The notes under the pieces: model-generated | What the model was told of the DNA's origin: nothing | The model's database searches: none | What the model saw: the letters and a program-made list of their open reading frames with translations, nothing else | Shown here: piece by piece, positions 1-8,391 of the stretch | Layout of the letters: each line of letters begins with the position of its first letter | Numbering within the stretch: position 1 is the stretch's first letter | Made by a program: the position numbers and the translations under genes | Source of the DNA: CAZWUL01 sp964636625 | GTDB taxonomy: Bacteria > Atribacterota > Phoenicimicrobiia > Phoenicimicrobiales > Stramentimicrobiaceae | DNA length: 47,814 bases | Direction: 5' to 3' | Assembly (NCBI GenBank): GCA_964636625.1 | Contig: CAZWUL010000005.1 | Location: 1-47,814, forward strand

Positions 1-158
1 GTTTTAGACACATTTTGTCAAAGAACAGCAACCAATTTTTTACACGCTGTGAAATATTTATTGTTTTTTAAAATACTTATTTTAGTTGGTTTCTGAATTT
101 TATATATATGTGATGCAATAATTTATTGTACAATAATCATTTTTATTCTACTCAGCCT
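1..158. other. Non-coding stretch downstream of ssb
   Basis: No convincing gene is visible between the window edge and the ssb stop codon. The only structure I see is a perfect 14-base palindrome, TTATTGTACAATAA, at 123-136. It could be a protein-binding site or chance in AT-rich DNA. It is not followed by a T-run on the minus strand, so it does not look like the ssb terminator. Confidence 0.4.
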
Positions 159-638
159 CTAAAAAGGTATATCTTCTTCATTGTTATCTTCTTCCGCATT
201 ATTATTTTCCTGGTCAGGACCATTCTCATCATTTAAAGAACCTTCTTCATATTGCTTATTTTTACTGTAATTATCTTCTGTGGTATTGCCAGTGTCCTTC
301 ATGTAATCTAAAAATTGTACACTGCGAGCATTGATTTCGTATGTTACTCGCTTATTTCCTTCTCTGTCCTGCCAGGAGTTAGATCTTAATTCTCCATTAA
401 TCGCAACTCTTTTTCCTTTTTTTAAAAATTGTGCACAATGCTCTGCCTGTCTTCCCCAGGCTGATACATTTATAAATAATGTATCCTCTACATTATTACC
501 TTCTTGATTTCTAAAGCTTCTGTTGATAGCCAGACCAAACTTGCATACAGCAGTTCCAGAGGGTGTATATCTTAACTCTGGGTCCCTTGTTAAACGGCCT
601 ATACCTGCAAAAGCATTCAAATCACCAAAAGATGCCAT
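159..638 (-). CDS. ssb: Single-stranded DNA-binding protein
   Basis: This 159-residue protein binds single-stranded DNA in replication and repair. An N-terminal OB fold (about residues 1-110, with GRLTRDPELRYTPSG and the AWGRQAE/LKKGKRV segments) is followed by an acidic, Asn-rich linker and the conserved C-terminal tail EEDIPF, which in this family recruits partner proteins. I chose the internal ATG at 638 (MASFGDL) because GGGAGG sits just upstream and the family begins there; the reading frame stays open for 30 more codons, but those are unlike SSB. It is not next to rpsF or rpsR, the usual bacterial arrangement. A -10-like TATACT lies at 661-666, between the gene and a dispersed repeat. 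Confidence 0.95.
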   Translation of the reverse strand: MASFGDLNAFAGIGRLTRDPELRYTPSGTAVCKFGLAINRSFRNQEGNNVEDTLFINVSAWGRQAEHCAQFLKKGKRVAINGELRSNSWQDREGNKRVTYEINARSVQFLDYMKDTGNTTEDNYSKNKQYEEGSLNDENGPDQENNNAEEDNNEEDIPF

Positions 639-685
639 AAAATTCCTCCCTATCCTATATAGTATAAAATTACTTGTACTTGTAC

Positions 686-893
686 ATAATAAATATTGCA
701 CCCACAAAGCGGGATACTCTAAGATCATCTAAAAGATGTTATAGTTTTTGTTAAGTTTTAGCTCTTTTTATTTCGTTTTTCTATTTATACTTTAGCTATA
801 ATATTTTTTAAGCAATTCAATTTCCAACTTTGTATTTCAGGTAAAAATTTTCATCTATCTCAATCTTAATCTTTTTATGGTAAAACCATTTCA
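686..893. repeat. Dispersed repeat, copy A (degenerate)
   Basis: About 205 bases align along their whole length with 39491-39690, at roughly three-quarters identity by eye. Shared blocks include ATAATAAATAT at one end, the GCACCC...GCGGG hairpin (decayed here), TTTTAGCTCTTTT, TTAAGCAA, and AATCTTTTTATGGTAAAA at the other end. That end can form ATGGT/ACCAT. Hairpins near both ends and the absence of an ORF resemble non-autonomous derivatives of IS200/IS605 elements. It lies between leuS and ssb, 55 bases beyond the leuS stop. Confidence 0.65.
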
Positions 894-948
894 TATAACC
901 ACTAACACCTTCTGAGAAAGTGTTTTTTCATGGTTGAACAAATTTTCC

Positions 949-3450
949 TCAATGAGCTACGATATTTATCAATTTATCAGTTATATATACTATCTTATCA
1001 ATTTTTTTATCATTAATCCACTTTTTAACTTTTGGTAATTCCAGCACCTTTTCTTTGATTTCTTTTTCTGATATATTTGGTACTACTTTTATTTTTTCCC
1101 TTAATTTACCGTTTATTTGTACAACAATAAGGATTTCATCCTCTTTTATTGCATTTGGATTATATTGTGGCCATGGTTCTGAATAAAGGCTTTTCTTATA
1201 TCCTATTTCATGCCATAATTCTTCACAAAAATGTGGGGCAATTGGATTAAGCAGTTTAATGGTTGTTTCTATTGCTTCTTTAAATATTAATATATGCTGC
1301 CGACTCATCCGGGATATTTTTATGTTAAAAGCATATAAGCTATTTACCAATTCCATAATAGCACTAATAGCAGTGTTGAAATGAAAACGTTCTTCAATAT
1401 CTTCAGTCACTTTCCTAATAGTTTGATGTGTTTTTCTTTTTAAATCCTTGATATCCTTATTTAACGCATTATCATCTATAATCTTATTTTTACTAATATC
1501 TTTATCCTGGAATAATTCTTGATATTGATAAACCAGTCTCCAAACACGATTTAAAAAACGATAAGCGCCTTCCATGCCCTTATCACTCCACTCCATATCA
1601 ACCTCTGGAGGGCTTGCAAAGAGAATCATTACTCTCGTTGCATCAATTCCGTATTTAGAAAATATCTCACCCGGAGTAACAACGTTGCCTTTGGATTTTG
1701 ACATCGCGGCCCCATCCTTACACACCATTCCCTGTGTAAATAGTCTTTTGAAAGGCTCTTTGAAATTAAGATACCCCATGTCATTAAGAGCTTTGACAAA
1801 AAAGCGAGAATACAGTAAATGCAAGATTGCATGCTCTACCCCTCCAATATATTGATCAACTGGCATCCAGTAGTGCAATTCCTCTTTATCAAAAGGCATA
1901 CTATTAGAATGTGGGGAACAAAAACGTAAATAATACCAAGACGAACAAACAAAAGTGTCCATAGTATCAGTTTCCCTCCGTGCTTTTTCTCCACATTGAG
2001 GACATACAGTATTAAGAAATTTTTTACTGGATAATAGTGGGGATAGGCCAGTTGGTTTAAAATCAACATCATCTGGCAAATAAACGGGTAAATCTTCTTC
2101 TGGTACTGCTACAATTCCACATTTTTCACAATAGACTATTGGTATAGGCGCTCCCCAATATCTTTGTCTTGAAATTAACCAATCGCGCAATCGGTAGTTA
2201 ATTTCTTTGTTACCTATACCATTTTTCTCCAGATATTCTGTAATAAGTTCTTTTCCTTTTAAGTTAGTAAGTCCATTGAATTCGCCAGAATTCACCATTA
2301 TTCCTTCACCATCATAAGCTTCTTCTAAAGTATCTCCAGATAGTTCTATCTTTGCAGGTTGTATTACTACTCTAACTGGTAAATTATATTTTCGGGCAAA
2401 ATCCAGGTCTCGCTGATCATGGGCTGGTACAGCCATAACCATTCCAGTCCCATATTCCATCAATACATAGTTTGCAATCCAGATAGGAACATTTTCCTGG
2501 TTTAGTGGGTTAATAACATATTGACCGGTAAAACAGCCTTTTTTTTCAGCTGTAGCCAAATCTTTTTCTGCTATATTTTCCTTAGCAATTTCTTTCTTAA
2601 ACTGTTTAACCTGTTTTTCGTACGTTGTACCAGCAGTCAATTTTTCAACTATTGGATGTTCTGGAGAAAGGACAAAAAATGTTACACCAAAAAGCGTGTC
2701 AGGCCTGGTAGTGAATACTGAAACAGTTTCATCACTTCCATGAATTTTAAATTCTACTTGAGCACCCTCACTTCTTCCTATCCAATTCTTTTGCATAGTC
2801 AAAACACGCTCAGGCCATTCCTCCAGGATATCCATGTCATCCAAAAGCTGTTGGGCATATTCAGTGATTTTAAAAAACCACTGAGATAATTCCTTTTTAT
2901 TCACCTGTGATCCGCATCTCTCACATTCTCCATTTACAACCTGTTCATTTGCCAGAACAGTTGCACAGGATGGACACCAGTTGACAACAGCTTTTTTCTT
3001 ATAAGCTAATCCATTTTTATATAGTTGTAAAAACATCCATTGTGTCCACTTGTAGTATTCAGGACTACAGGTTGATATTTCCCGATTCCAATCATATGTT
3101 ATCCCCATTGCTTGAAGGGTATTTTTCATTTTTTGTATGTTGTTTTTTGTCCAAATTGCAGGATGTATTTGATTCTTAATTGCTGCATTTTCTGCCGGCA
3201 AGCCAAATGAATCCCAACCCATTGGATGCAAAATATTAAACCCTCGACTATGCTTATAGCGTGCTACCACATCACCAATAACATAATTCTTTACATGCCC
3301 CATATGGGGTTCACCTGAAGGATAAGGGAACATTTCCAACACATAATACTCTTTTTTTCTTTCATCTACCTTGCTTTCAAAATATTTTTGGTTATTCCAG
3401 TATTCTTGCCATTTTTTTTCGACTTCTAAAAAATCATATTTTTCTTTCAT
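949..3450 (-). CDS. leuS: Leucyl-tRNA synthetase
   Basis: This class I aminoacyl-tRNA synthetase charges tRNA-Leu. Its 833 residues match the usual bacterial length. Visible motifs are PYPSGEPHMGH (HIGH-type, HMGH about residues 49-52), a Cys4 zinc knuckle (CPSC...CERC, about 160-180), a CP1 editing insertion containing the TTRPDT segment, and the KMSKS-type AMSKSKGN near 583. The C-terminal anticodon-binding and tail domains are complete. I start it at ATG 3448-3450, nine bases after GGGGAG; a TTG codon immediately precedes it in frame but is worse placed. Expression should follow uncharged tRNA-Leu through the T-box leader upstream, which uniquely contains a tRNA-Ala gene. Confidence 0.97.
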   Translation of the reverse strand: MKEKYDFLEVEKKWQEYWNNQKYFESKVDERKKEYYVLEMFPYPSGEPHMGHVKNYVIGDVVARYKHSRGFNILHPMGWDSFGLPAENAAIKNQIHPAIWTKNNIQKMKNTLQAMGITYDWNREISTCSPEYYKWTQWMFLQLYKNGLAYKKKAVVNWCPSCATVLANEQVVNGECERCGSQVNKKELSQWFFKITEYAQQLLDDMDILEEWPERVLTMQKNWIGRSEGAQVEFKIHGSDETVSVFTTRPDTLFGVTFFVLSPEHPIVEKLTAGTTYEKQVKQFKKEIAKENIAEKDLATAEKKGCFTGQYVINPLNQENVPIWIANYVLMEYGTGMVMAVPAHDQRDLDFARKYNLPVRVVIQPAKIELSGDTLEEAYDGEGIMVNSGEFNGLTNLKGKELITEYLEKNGIGNKEINYRLRDWLISRQRYWGAPIPIVYCEKCGIVAVPEEDLPVYLPDDVDFKPTGLSPLLSSKKFLNTVCPQCGEKARRETDTMDTFVCSSWYYLRFCSPHSNSMPFDKEELHYWMPVDQYIGGVEHAILHLLYSRFFVKALNDMGYLNFKEPFKRLFTQGMVCKDGAAMSKSKGNVVTPGEIFSKYGIDATRVMILFASPPEVDMEWSDKGMEGAYRFLNRVWRLVYQYQELFQDKDISKNKIIDDNALNKDIKDLKRKTHQTIRKVTEDIEERFHFNTAISAIMELVNSLYAFNIKISRMSRQHILIFKEAIETTIKLLNPIAPHFCEELWHEIGYKKSLYSEPWPQYNPNAIKEDEILIVVQINGKLREKIKVVPNISEKEIKEKVLELPKVKKWINDKKIDKIVYITDKLINIVAH

Positions 3451-3467
3451 CAAATTGCACTCCCCTT

Positions 3468-3513
3468 AAAATAGAAAACCCGTCACCTGTAATTCAAAAT
3501 ATTACAAGGGACG
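3468..3513 (-). terminator. T-box-controlled intrinsic terminator of leuS
   Basis: On the minus strand CGTCCCTTGTAAT (3513-3501) pairs with ATTACAGGTGACG (3493-3481), about 12 pairs with one mismatch, and is followed by GGGTTTTCTATTTT. Its 5' arm uses the same CCCTT (3510-3506) that the antiterminator needs, so the two structures exclude each other, as in known T-box riboswitches. Confidence 0.8.
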
Positions 3514-3805
3514 AGATTTCCCGTGGTACCACCCTTTTTTAGTAGATATTGTTGGTGGAGCTGGCGGGAATCGAACCCGCGACCTCCTCCACGCCAAGGA
3601 GGCACTCTCCCAACTGAGCTACAGCCCCATCTACCCTCTTTCTATCTTTAACGCTAATAGGCGACCCAGGTTACTATTAATATTGTATTAGCTCATATTA
3701 TATTTTTCACCCGGTTGTGGTACAGATGAGTTTCTTGAGACAATGTGCCAGATTTCACCTATTCTGACTCTCTGCTTTCATTTAATCCCAATATATTTTC
3801 TGTAC
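3506..3805 (-). promoter_or_regulatory. T-box riboswitch leader of leuS, interrupted by a tRNA gene
   Basis: The conserved T-box AAGGGTGGTACCACG lies at 3536-3522 (minus). AAGGG can pair with CCCTT (3510-3506), leaving the UGGU bulge that reads an uncharged tRNA end. Stem I closes by GTACAG (3805-3800) with CTGTAC (3725-3720). It contains GCAGAGAG (AG bulge), a GGTGAAATC distal loop and, in the specifier loop, GAAACTCAT with Leu codon CTC at 3730-3728. The TTGGGA/TCTCAA helix closes the loop from above. All hallmarks of a leucine T-box are therefore present. The abnormality is that a full tRNA-Ala gene occupies the interval between Stem I and the antiterminator. A -10 TATAAT at 3812-3807 fits a start just before Stem I; no good -35 is visible. 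Confidence 0.85.
3553..3628 (-). tRNA. tRNA-Ala (anticodon GGC), CCA encoded
   Basis: A complete 76-base cloverleaf is present: acceptor GGGGCTG/CAGCTCC with the G3:U70 pair that identifies alanine tRNAs, D arm GCTC-AGTTGGGA-GAGT, anticodon arm CCTCC-TTGGCGT-GGAGG (GGC), variable AGGTC, T arm GCGGG-TTCGAAT-CCCGC, discriminator A and encoded CCA. It has no promoter of its own that I can see and lies inside the leuS T-box leader. Flanking bases GTAGAT (3634-3629) and ATCTAC (3547-3542) can pair, extending a stem around the tRNA. Confidence 0.97.
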
Positions 3806-3929
3806 TATTATAATTAATCAAAAAAAACTTTTATAATTATAATTAAAGTTACTTTAAAAGTCAATTAAGCGAAATAGTGGATTTTTTAAGTAAACTTTTA
3901 TAATATAAATTACTAAATTGAATAAATAA

Positions 3930-3966
3930 GTGCAGGTCATCTTATAAAACAACAATGTTCCTGCAC
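3930..3966 (-). terminator. Possible terminator of the small membrane-peptide gene
   Basis: GTGCAGG and CCTGCAC (arms 3930-3936 and 3960-3966) form a GC-rich stem with a long loop, downstream of the 30-residue ORF on the minus strand. The following run, TTATTTATT, is only moderately T-rich, so efficiency is doubtful. Confidence 0.4.
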
Positions 3967-4040
3967 TCATTTTACTTAATGCATGTTTTTATATTATCTG
4001 TAATAAAGTAGTTCTTAGGTATGATATTTATAAGTTTGAT

Positions 4041-4133
4041 TTAATCATCCCCGCCTAGCCACCAAATAATTCCGACAATTGCTGCAATTATTGCTGCAAT
4101 CCAATACCATTCTAAATCTCCGAATAAACCCAT
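4041..4133 (-). CDS. Small single-span membrane peptide, 30 residues
   Basis: I do not recognise this protein. It begins at ATG 4131-4133 behind a strong GGGAGGTGG ribosome binding site and ends at TAA 4041-4043. The sequence has a short acidic/aromatic start (MGLFGDLEWYW), one hydrophobic helix rich in Ala and Ile (about residues 12-26) and a GGDD tail, as expected for a one-pass membrane microprotein. A well-formed promoter (4180-4208) precedes it and a hairpin follows it, so it looks like an independent transcription unit between fusA-like and the tRNA/leuS unit. Similar lengths occur among small envelope or toxin-like peptides, but there is no basis for choosing a function. Confidence 0.6.
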   Translation of the reverse strand: MGLFGDLEWYWIAAIIAAIVGIIWWLGGDD

Positions 4134-4179
4134 AAAAATTCCACCTCCCTTTTATTTTAAAAAATAATTACTTGTTTTA

Positions 4180-4208
4180 ATTATAATGATTAAAACTCTT
4201 TTAAACAA
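4180..4208 (-). promoter_or_regulatory. Promoter of the small membrane-peptide gene
   Basis: On the minus strand TTGTTT (4208-4203) and TATAAT (4185-4180) are separated by 17 bases, which is close to the housekeeping sigma consensus. The predicted start lies about 45 bases before the peptide's ATG. CTTGTTT and AAACAAG flank the region as an inverted repeat. Confidence 0.6.
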
Positions 4209-4262
4209 GACCTTTTAAAAAATTTTTATGTTTAAATAGTTTTACCTATATTAATTTATAGG

Positions 4263-6365
4263 TTATGATTCTGATTCATTCTCTTTTTTTGCTTGCGCAA
4301 CAATTTCCTGGGCAATTTGATTGGGTACTTCTTCATAATGTGAAAATTTCATGGTAAACATTCCCCTGCCCTGGGTAATTGAACGTAAATCGATAGAATA
4401 TTTAAATATTTCTGCTTGAGGAACCTGGGCCCGAATAATTTGTCTACCCTTTTCAGACTCATCCATTCCCATAATTTTACCACGTTTACTATTTAAATCT
4501 CCAATTATGTCTCCCATATATTCTTTTGGCACTGTAACTGCTAACTCATAAATTGGCTCTAATAATACAGGGTCAGCATCAGCTGCACCTTTTTTAAATG
4601 CCATAGAACCTGCGACTTTGAAAGCCATTTCTGATGAATCTACAGTATGGTAGCTTCCATCATACAAAGTTGCCCTAATATCTACTGTGGGATATCCAGC
4701 AACTACACCTTTTCGCATGGCTTCGATAATGCCTTTTTCAACAGCTGGACGATATTGTTTTGGTATCACTCCACCTACAATTTTATCAACAAATTCAAAC
4801 CCTTTACCCCGACCCAGTGGTTCGAATTCTACAAAACAATGTCCATACTGTCCACGGCCTCCGGATTGTTTCTTGTATTTTCCCTCAGCTTGCACTTGTT
4901 TTCGGATTGTTTCTTTATAACCGACTTTTGGTGTATTTTTCTCTATTTCAACTCCAAATTTTGTTTCCATTGTTTCAATAACTACGTCCAAATGGGACTC
5001 TCCCATACCCGCGATGATAGTTTCACCGGTATCTTCGTCCCGGTAAACCTTAATAGTTGGCTCCTCTTCCACAATACGGTTAATGGAAATACTTAGTTTA
5101 TCCTCATCTCCTTTACTCTTTGGAGATATAGTCAGTTTCATAATTGGTTCAGGATATTCGATTCTTTTAAATTCAACGGGATGCTCTTTGTCACACAAAG
5201 TATCACCGGTATTTGTTTTCTTTAACTTGGCAATAGCCCCGATTCCACCGGGGACTACTTTGGATATGGGTGTTTGTTCTTTACCCTGCATTCTATAAAT
5301 TTTTGCAACCTTATTTTCAATATCATGAGTTGAATTGTATACAGAAGAATCTGAATTTAATTCTCCTGAAAAAACTCTAAAATATGTTAGATTTCCCACA
5401 TAGGGATCAGCTACAGTCTTAAAAACTAAAGCAGTAAATGGGGAATCATCGGCTGAACGCTTAATCTTTAATTCCTTCTGTTCATTTAAATCTTTGACTT
5501 CAATATCAGGCAAATCAACCGGACTGGGTAGATAATTTTTAATAAAATCAAGCAGCAGCTCAATCCCAATATTCTTTGTAGCTGAGCCACACAATACCGG
5601 GAATACTTTTCTGTCCACTATTCCACCTCTGAGACAGGAAAGTATTTCTTCTTGAGTTAGCTCTTCACCATCAAGGTATTTCATTAATAACTCATCATCA
5701 TATTCTGCGACAGCCTCTATCATTTTCTGTCTATATTCATTAGCTTTATCTTGCAGGTCAGCAGGAATTTCTTTCTCTTCGAATTGGTTCTTACCTTCAG
5801 CCTCTGCCTTAAAATAATAAGCTGTCATTTTCAGTAAATCAACAACTCCTTCAAAACTCTCTTCAGAACCTATGGGTAATTGAATTGGAACGGCATTCTG
5901 CCCAAAATTTTCCTTGAGCATTTGACTTATTCGGTCAAAATCTGCTCTCTCTCTATCCATTTTGTTAATAAAGAAAATACTGGGTAATTTAAATTCCTCG
6001 GAATAATCCCAAACCTTTTCAGTCTGTACTTCCACACCTGATACACCACATACCACTATTAAGGCAGTGTCTACTACACGTAAACTTGTTTTGGTATCAA
6101 TTATAAAGTCCAGATATCCCGGTGTATCAATAATATTAAAAGTTGAATCTTTCCAATTTAGATATGCTAAAGACGAATTTATAGTTATTCCTCTTTTTGT
6201 TTCTTTTGGATCATAATCAGAAACTGTATTTCCCTGTTCTATTTTTCCTAATCTGGTTATCATATTAGAGTCAAAAAGCATTGCTTCTGTTAGAGATGTC
6301 TTGCCGGAATCTCCATGGCCAACAATTGCAAAAGTTCTTACATTGTCAACATCAATTTTAGTCAC
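4263..6365 (-). CDS. EF-G-like translational GTPase (FusA2 type)
   Basis: This 700-residue protein has the EF-G domain order: GTPase domain, domain II, then domains III-V with the GRGQYGHCFVEFEP and EPIYELAVTVPKE segments. It differs from canonical FusA. The P-loop is GHGDSGKT (16-23) rather than GHIDAGKT, and the G3 motif is DTPGY (80-84), with Tyr replacing the catalytic His of DTPGH. NKMD (134-137) is intact. Such changes mark the EF-G-like/FusA2 branch, whose cellular role is less certain than translocation by EF-G. It starts at GTG 6363-6365 behind GGAGG. No rpsL, rpsG or tuf genes are near, which also argues against the main EF-G. It may be a translation factor used under particular conditions. 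Confidence 0.85.
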   Translation of the reverse strand: MTKIDVDNVRTFAIVGHGDSGKTSLTEAMLFDSNMITRLGKIEQGNTVSDYDPKETKRGITINSSLAYLNWKDSTFNIIDTPGYLDFIIDTKTSLRVVDTALIVVCGVSGVEVQTEKVWDYSEEFKLPSIFFINKMDRERADFDRISQMLKENFGQNAVPIQLPIGSEESFEGVVDLLKMTAYYFKAEAEGKNQFEEKEIPADLQDKANEYRQKMIEAVAEYDDELLMKYLDGEELTQEEILSCLRGGIVDRKVFPVLCGSATKNIGIELLLDFIKNYLPSPVDLPDIEVKDLNEQKELKIKRSADDSPFTALVFKTVADPYVGNLTYFRVFSGELNSDSSVYNSTHDIENKVAKIYRMQGKEQTPISKVVPGGIGAIAKLKKTNTGDTLCDKEHPVEFKRIEYPEPIMKLTISPKSKGDEDKLSISINRIVEEEPTIKVYRDEDTGETIIAGMGESHLDVVIETMETKFGVEIEKNTPKVGYKETIRKQVQAEGKYKKQSGGRGQYGHCFVEFEPLGRGKGFEFVDKIVGGVIPKQYRPAVEKGIIEAMRKGVVAGYPTVDIRATLYDGSYHTVDSSEMAFKVAGSMAFKKGAADADPVLLEPIYELAVTVPKEYMGDIIGDLNSKRGKIMGMDESEKGRQIIRAQVPQAEIFKYSIDLRSITQGRGMFTMKFSHYEEVPNQIAQEIVAQAKKENESES

Positions 6366-6486
6366 CCTCGTTCCTCCTTGAAATTATAAATTATCAAAAC
6401 TATTCTATCAAATAATATAAAATATGGCAAAAGATAGTTAATTGAGATATATTAACCCCTTATTTAATAACATATTTATTAAAATC

Positions 6487-7335
6487 TTATCTAATTATTA
6501 GAGAAGATGATATTTCTTCTATTCTTTTAAAAACATGCTGAATCTTTATGAGATAATCTTCTATTTGAAACTGTTCCGGTGGTTCAACAATCAAATAGCC
6601 CTGGTATTGTATCTGCTTTAAATAATTAAATAGTTGATACCAGGGGAAATAACCTTTTTCGGGCAATAAATGCAAATCTGTTTTCCCATTATTATCGTGT
6701 ATGTGTATATGTAATAACTTATTCTTCCAATCAATTGGCTCTTTATCTAATCTCAGAATTCCTTTTTCATTTTCTTCTTGGTTAAGAAGGAAATGCCCTG
6801 TATCCAGACATACTCCCAGATATTCTGATGATATTTTATCTAAAATTTTCTGGATTTCAAACCAGTTATCCCCCAATCTACCTGGAATGGTGTTCTCTAG
6901 AGCTATCTTTATCTCCCATTGACTGCTAAACTCCACAATTTCGGATAAACTATCGATACATTTCTTCATTCTCGTTTCTCTTTCTACTATGCTATTACAC
7001 TTTCCTCCCGGGTGAACAACAATTATTTTTGCATTTAACCTCAATGCTACCATGATTACTTTCTCGATTTCTCGAACTGATTTAACTCTATCATACTCTT
7101 CCGGGCTGGATATATCTACACCATTCATAGGCATATGAATAGATTTGACTGATATATTATTATCATTAATCTCTTTTTTAATCTTCTCAATAGTTTTGGG
7201 ATCCTGATAATCAAAATGATTGTCATTGGGTCTGATTTCAATATTATTAATCCCAAAAGTATTTAATAATGGTAATAATTTTGTAATGTTCTCATGGTAA
7301 AACACCATAGTTGATATAGCAAGCTGTAAATTCAT
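6487..7335 (-). CDS. Sugar phosphate isomerase/epimerase-like TIM-barrel protein
   Basis: This 282-residue protein belongs to the AP-endonuclease-2/xylose-isomerase-like superfamily. Typical elements are an early strand with NNIEIRPND, VKSIHMPMNG, a metal-site strand IIVVHPGG, IALENTIPG, LGVCLDTGHF and a late LLHIHIHDNNGKTDLHLLP, with the expected Glu, His and Asp metal ligands. It has no signal peptide and is therefore cytosolic. The substrate cannot be told from sequence; members range from sugar epimerases to inosose and hydroxypyruvate enzymes. It follows trxB by 60 bases on the same strand and may be co-transcribed with it, without an evident functional link. Confidence 0.75.
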   Translation of the reverse strand: MNLQLAISTMVFYHENITKLLPLLNTFGINNIEIRPNDNHFDYQDPKTIEKIKKEINDNNISVKSIHMPMNGVDISSPEEYDRVKSVREIEKVIMVALRLNAKIIVVHPGGKCNSIVERETRMKKCIDSLSEIVEFSSQWEIKIALENTIPGRLGDNWFEIQKILDKISSEYLGVCLDTGHFLLNQEENEKGILRLDKEPIDWKNKLLHIHIHDNNGKTDLHLLPEKGYFPWYQLFNYLKQIQYQGYLIVEPPEQFQIEDYLIKIQHVFKRIEEISSSLIIR

Positions 7336-7395
7336 TTTTCCTCACTCTACCAATATTTTTTGCTAAATAATATTTTTTTAGTTCTATAACTAAAT

Positions 7396-8355
7396 CTAAA
7401 TTAAAGATTCAAGGTATTTTTCTAATGAAAAAGCGGCAATCGCGCCTTCACCACAAGCCGTCACTACCTGCCTTAATTTTTTAGCACGGACATCTCCACA
7501 GGCAAAAATACCTTCTACTTTAGTTTTCATATCGTCATCTGTTAAGATATAGCCATAATCATTGACTAGTTGGGAGCTAAAAGTCTTGAGAGAAGGATAA
7601 ACAGGGATATATCCGGTAAAAATGAATACTCCCTGGCATTTAAAAGGTTTTTCCTGATTGTTCTTAACATTTTTTAATTGGACTTCTTCGACTTTCTCAT
7701 TTCCTTTTATTCCTGTAACAATAGAATCCCATATAAAATCTATTTTTTTATTGTCGAAAGCTCTTTCCTGGAGTATTTTGGTAGCTCTTAATTTATCCCT
7801 TCGATGTACTACATATACTTTGTGAGCAAATTTAGTTAGGAACAAGGACTCTTCTATTGCTGTATCCCCACCTCCCACAACAATAATATCTTTTTCACGG
7901 AAAAAAGCGCCATCACAGGTGCCACAATAAGATACTCCCTTCCCGATGTATTCTTTTTCACCTGGCACTCCCAGCTTACTTGCTTGAGCACCTGAGGCAA
8001 TAATAATTGATTTGGTATAAAACTCTTTTGAATCAGCCTTAATCCGGAATTTTCCTTTTCTCGGTTCTCCCGTGCTTGATATTTCAAACACATCTCTATT
8101 CTGAATCTCCAAGCCAAATCTTGTAGCCTGGTTTACAAAAAGCTGCATTAATTCAGGGCCTAAAATACCATCCGGAAAACCGGGATAATTTTCAATCATC
8201 TCAGTAAGATTTGCCTGCCCACCTGTAAGCCCTTTTTCCAGCAATAAAACATCAATCCGGGAACGACTCAGATAAATTCCTGCAGTTAATCCTGCGGGGC
8301 CTCCACCGACAATAATTGCTTCATATATTCTGTTATTTGTTTTATTCTTATCCAT
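7396..8355 (-). CDS. trxB: Thioredoxin reductase
   Basis: This NAD(P)H-dependent FAD enzyme reduces thioredoxin. The 319 residues match the low-molecular-weight bacterial class. FAD-binding GGGPAGLTAGIYL (about 17-29), the redox pair CGTCD (near residue 145, CATCD in many relatives), the NAD(P)H-binding GGGDTAIEE and the C-terminal GIFACGDVR are all present. ATG 8353-8355 lies behind AGGTAGG. The MobB/iron-sulfur gene lies 36 bases upstream on the same strand. Sequence alone does not settle whether it uses NADPH or reduced ferredoxin. No thioredoxin gene is adjacent. Confidence 0.93.
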   Translation of the reverse strand: MDKNKTNNRIYEAIIVGGGPAGLTAGIYLSRSRIDVLLLEKGLTGGQANLTEMIENYPGFPDGILGPELMQLFVNQATRFGLEIQNRDVFEISSTGEPRKGKFRIKADSKEFYTKSIIIASGAQASKLGVPGEKEYIGKGVSYCGTCDGAFFREKDIIVVGGGDTAIEESLFLTKFAHKVYVVHRRDKLRATKILQERAFDNKKIDFIWDSIVTGIKGNEKVEEVQLKNVKNNQEKPFKCQGVFIFTGYIPVYPSLKTFSSQLVNDYGYILTDDDMKTKVEGIFACGDVRAKKLRQVVTACGEGAIAAFSLEKYLESLI

Positions 8356-8391
8356 ATACGCCTACCTCTTTTTAATCAATTATAACAATAA

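Noticed and set aside
123..136. Perfect palindrome TTATTGTACAATAA as a terminator or operator
   Set aside because: No T-run in the right direction and no adjacent promoter; 14 bases in AT-rich DNA can arise by chance.
900..935. Hairpin with T6 just after leuS as the leuS terminator
   Set aside because: The T-run is on the plus strand while leuS is read from the minus strand, and the stem is imperfect.
4263..6365. Calling this gene canonical fusA
   Set aside because: DTPGY, GHGDSGKT and the lack of ribosomal neighbours point to the EF-G-like branch.
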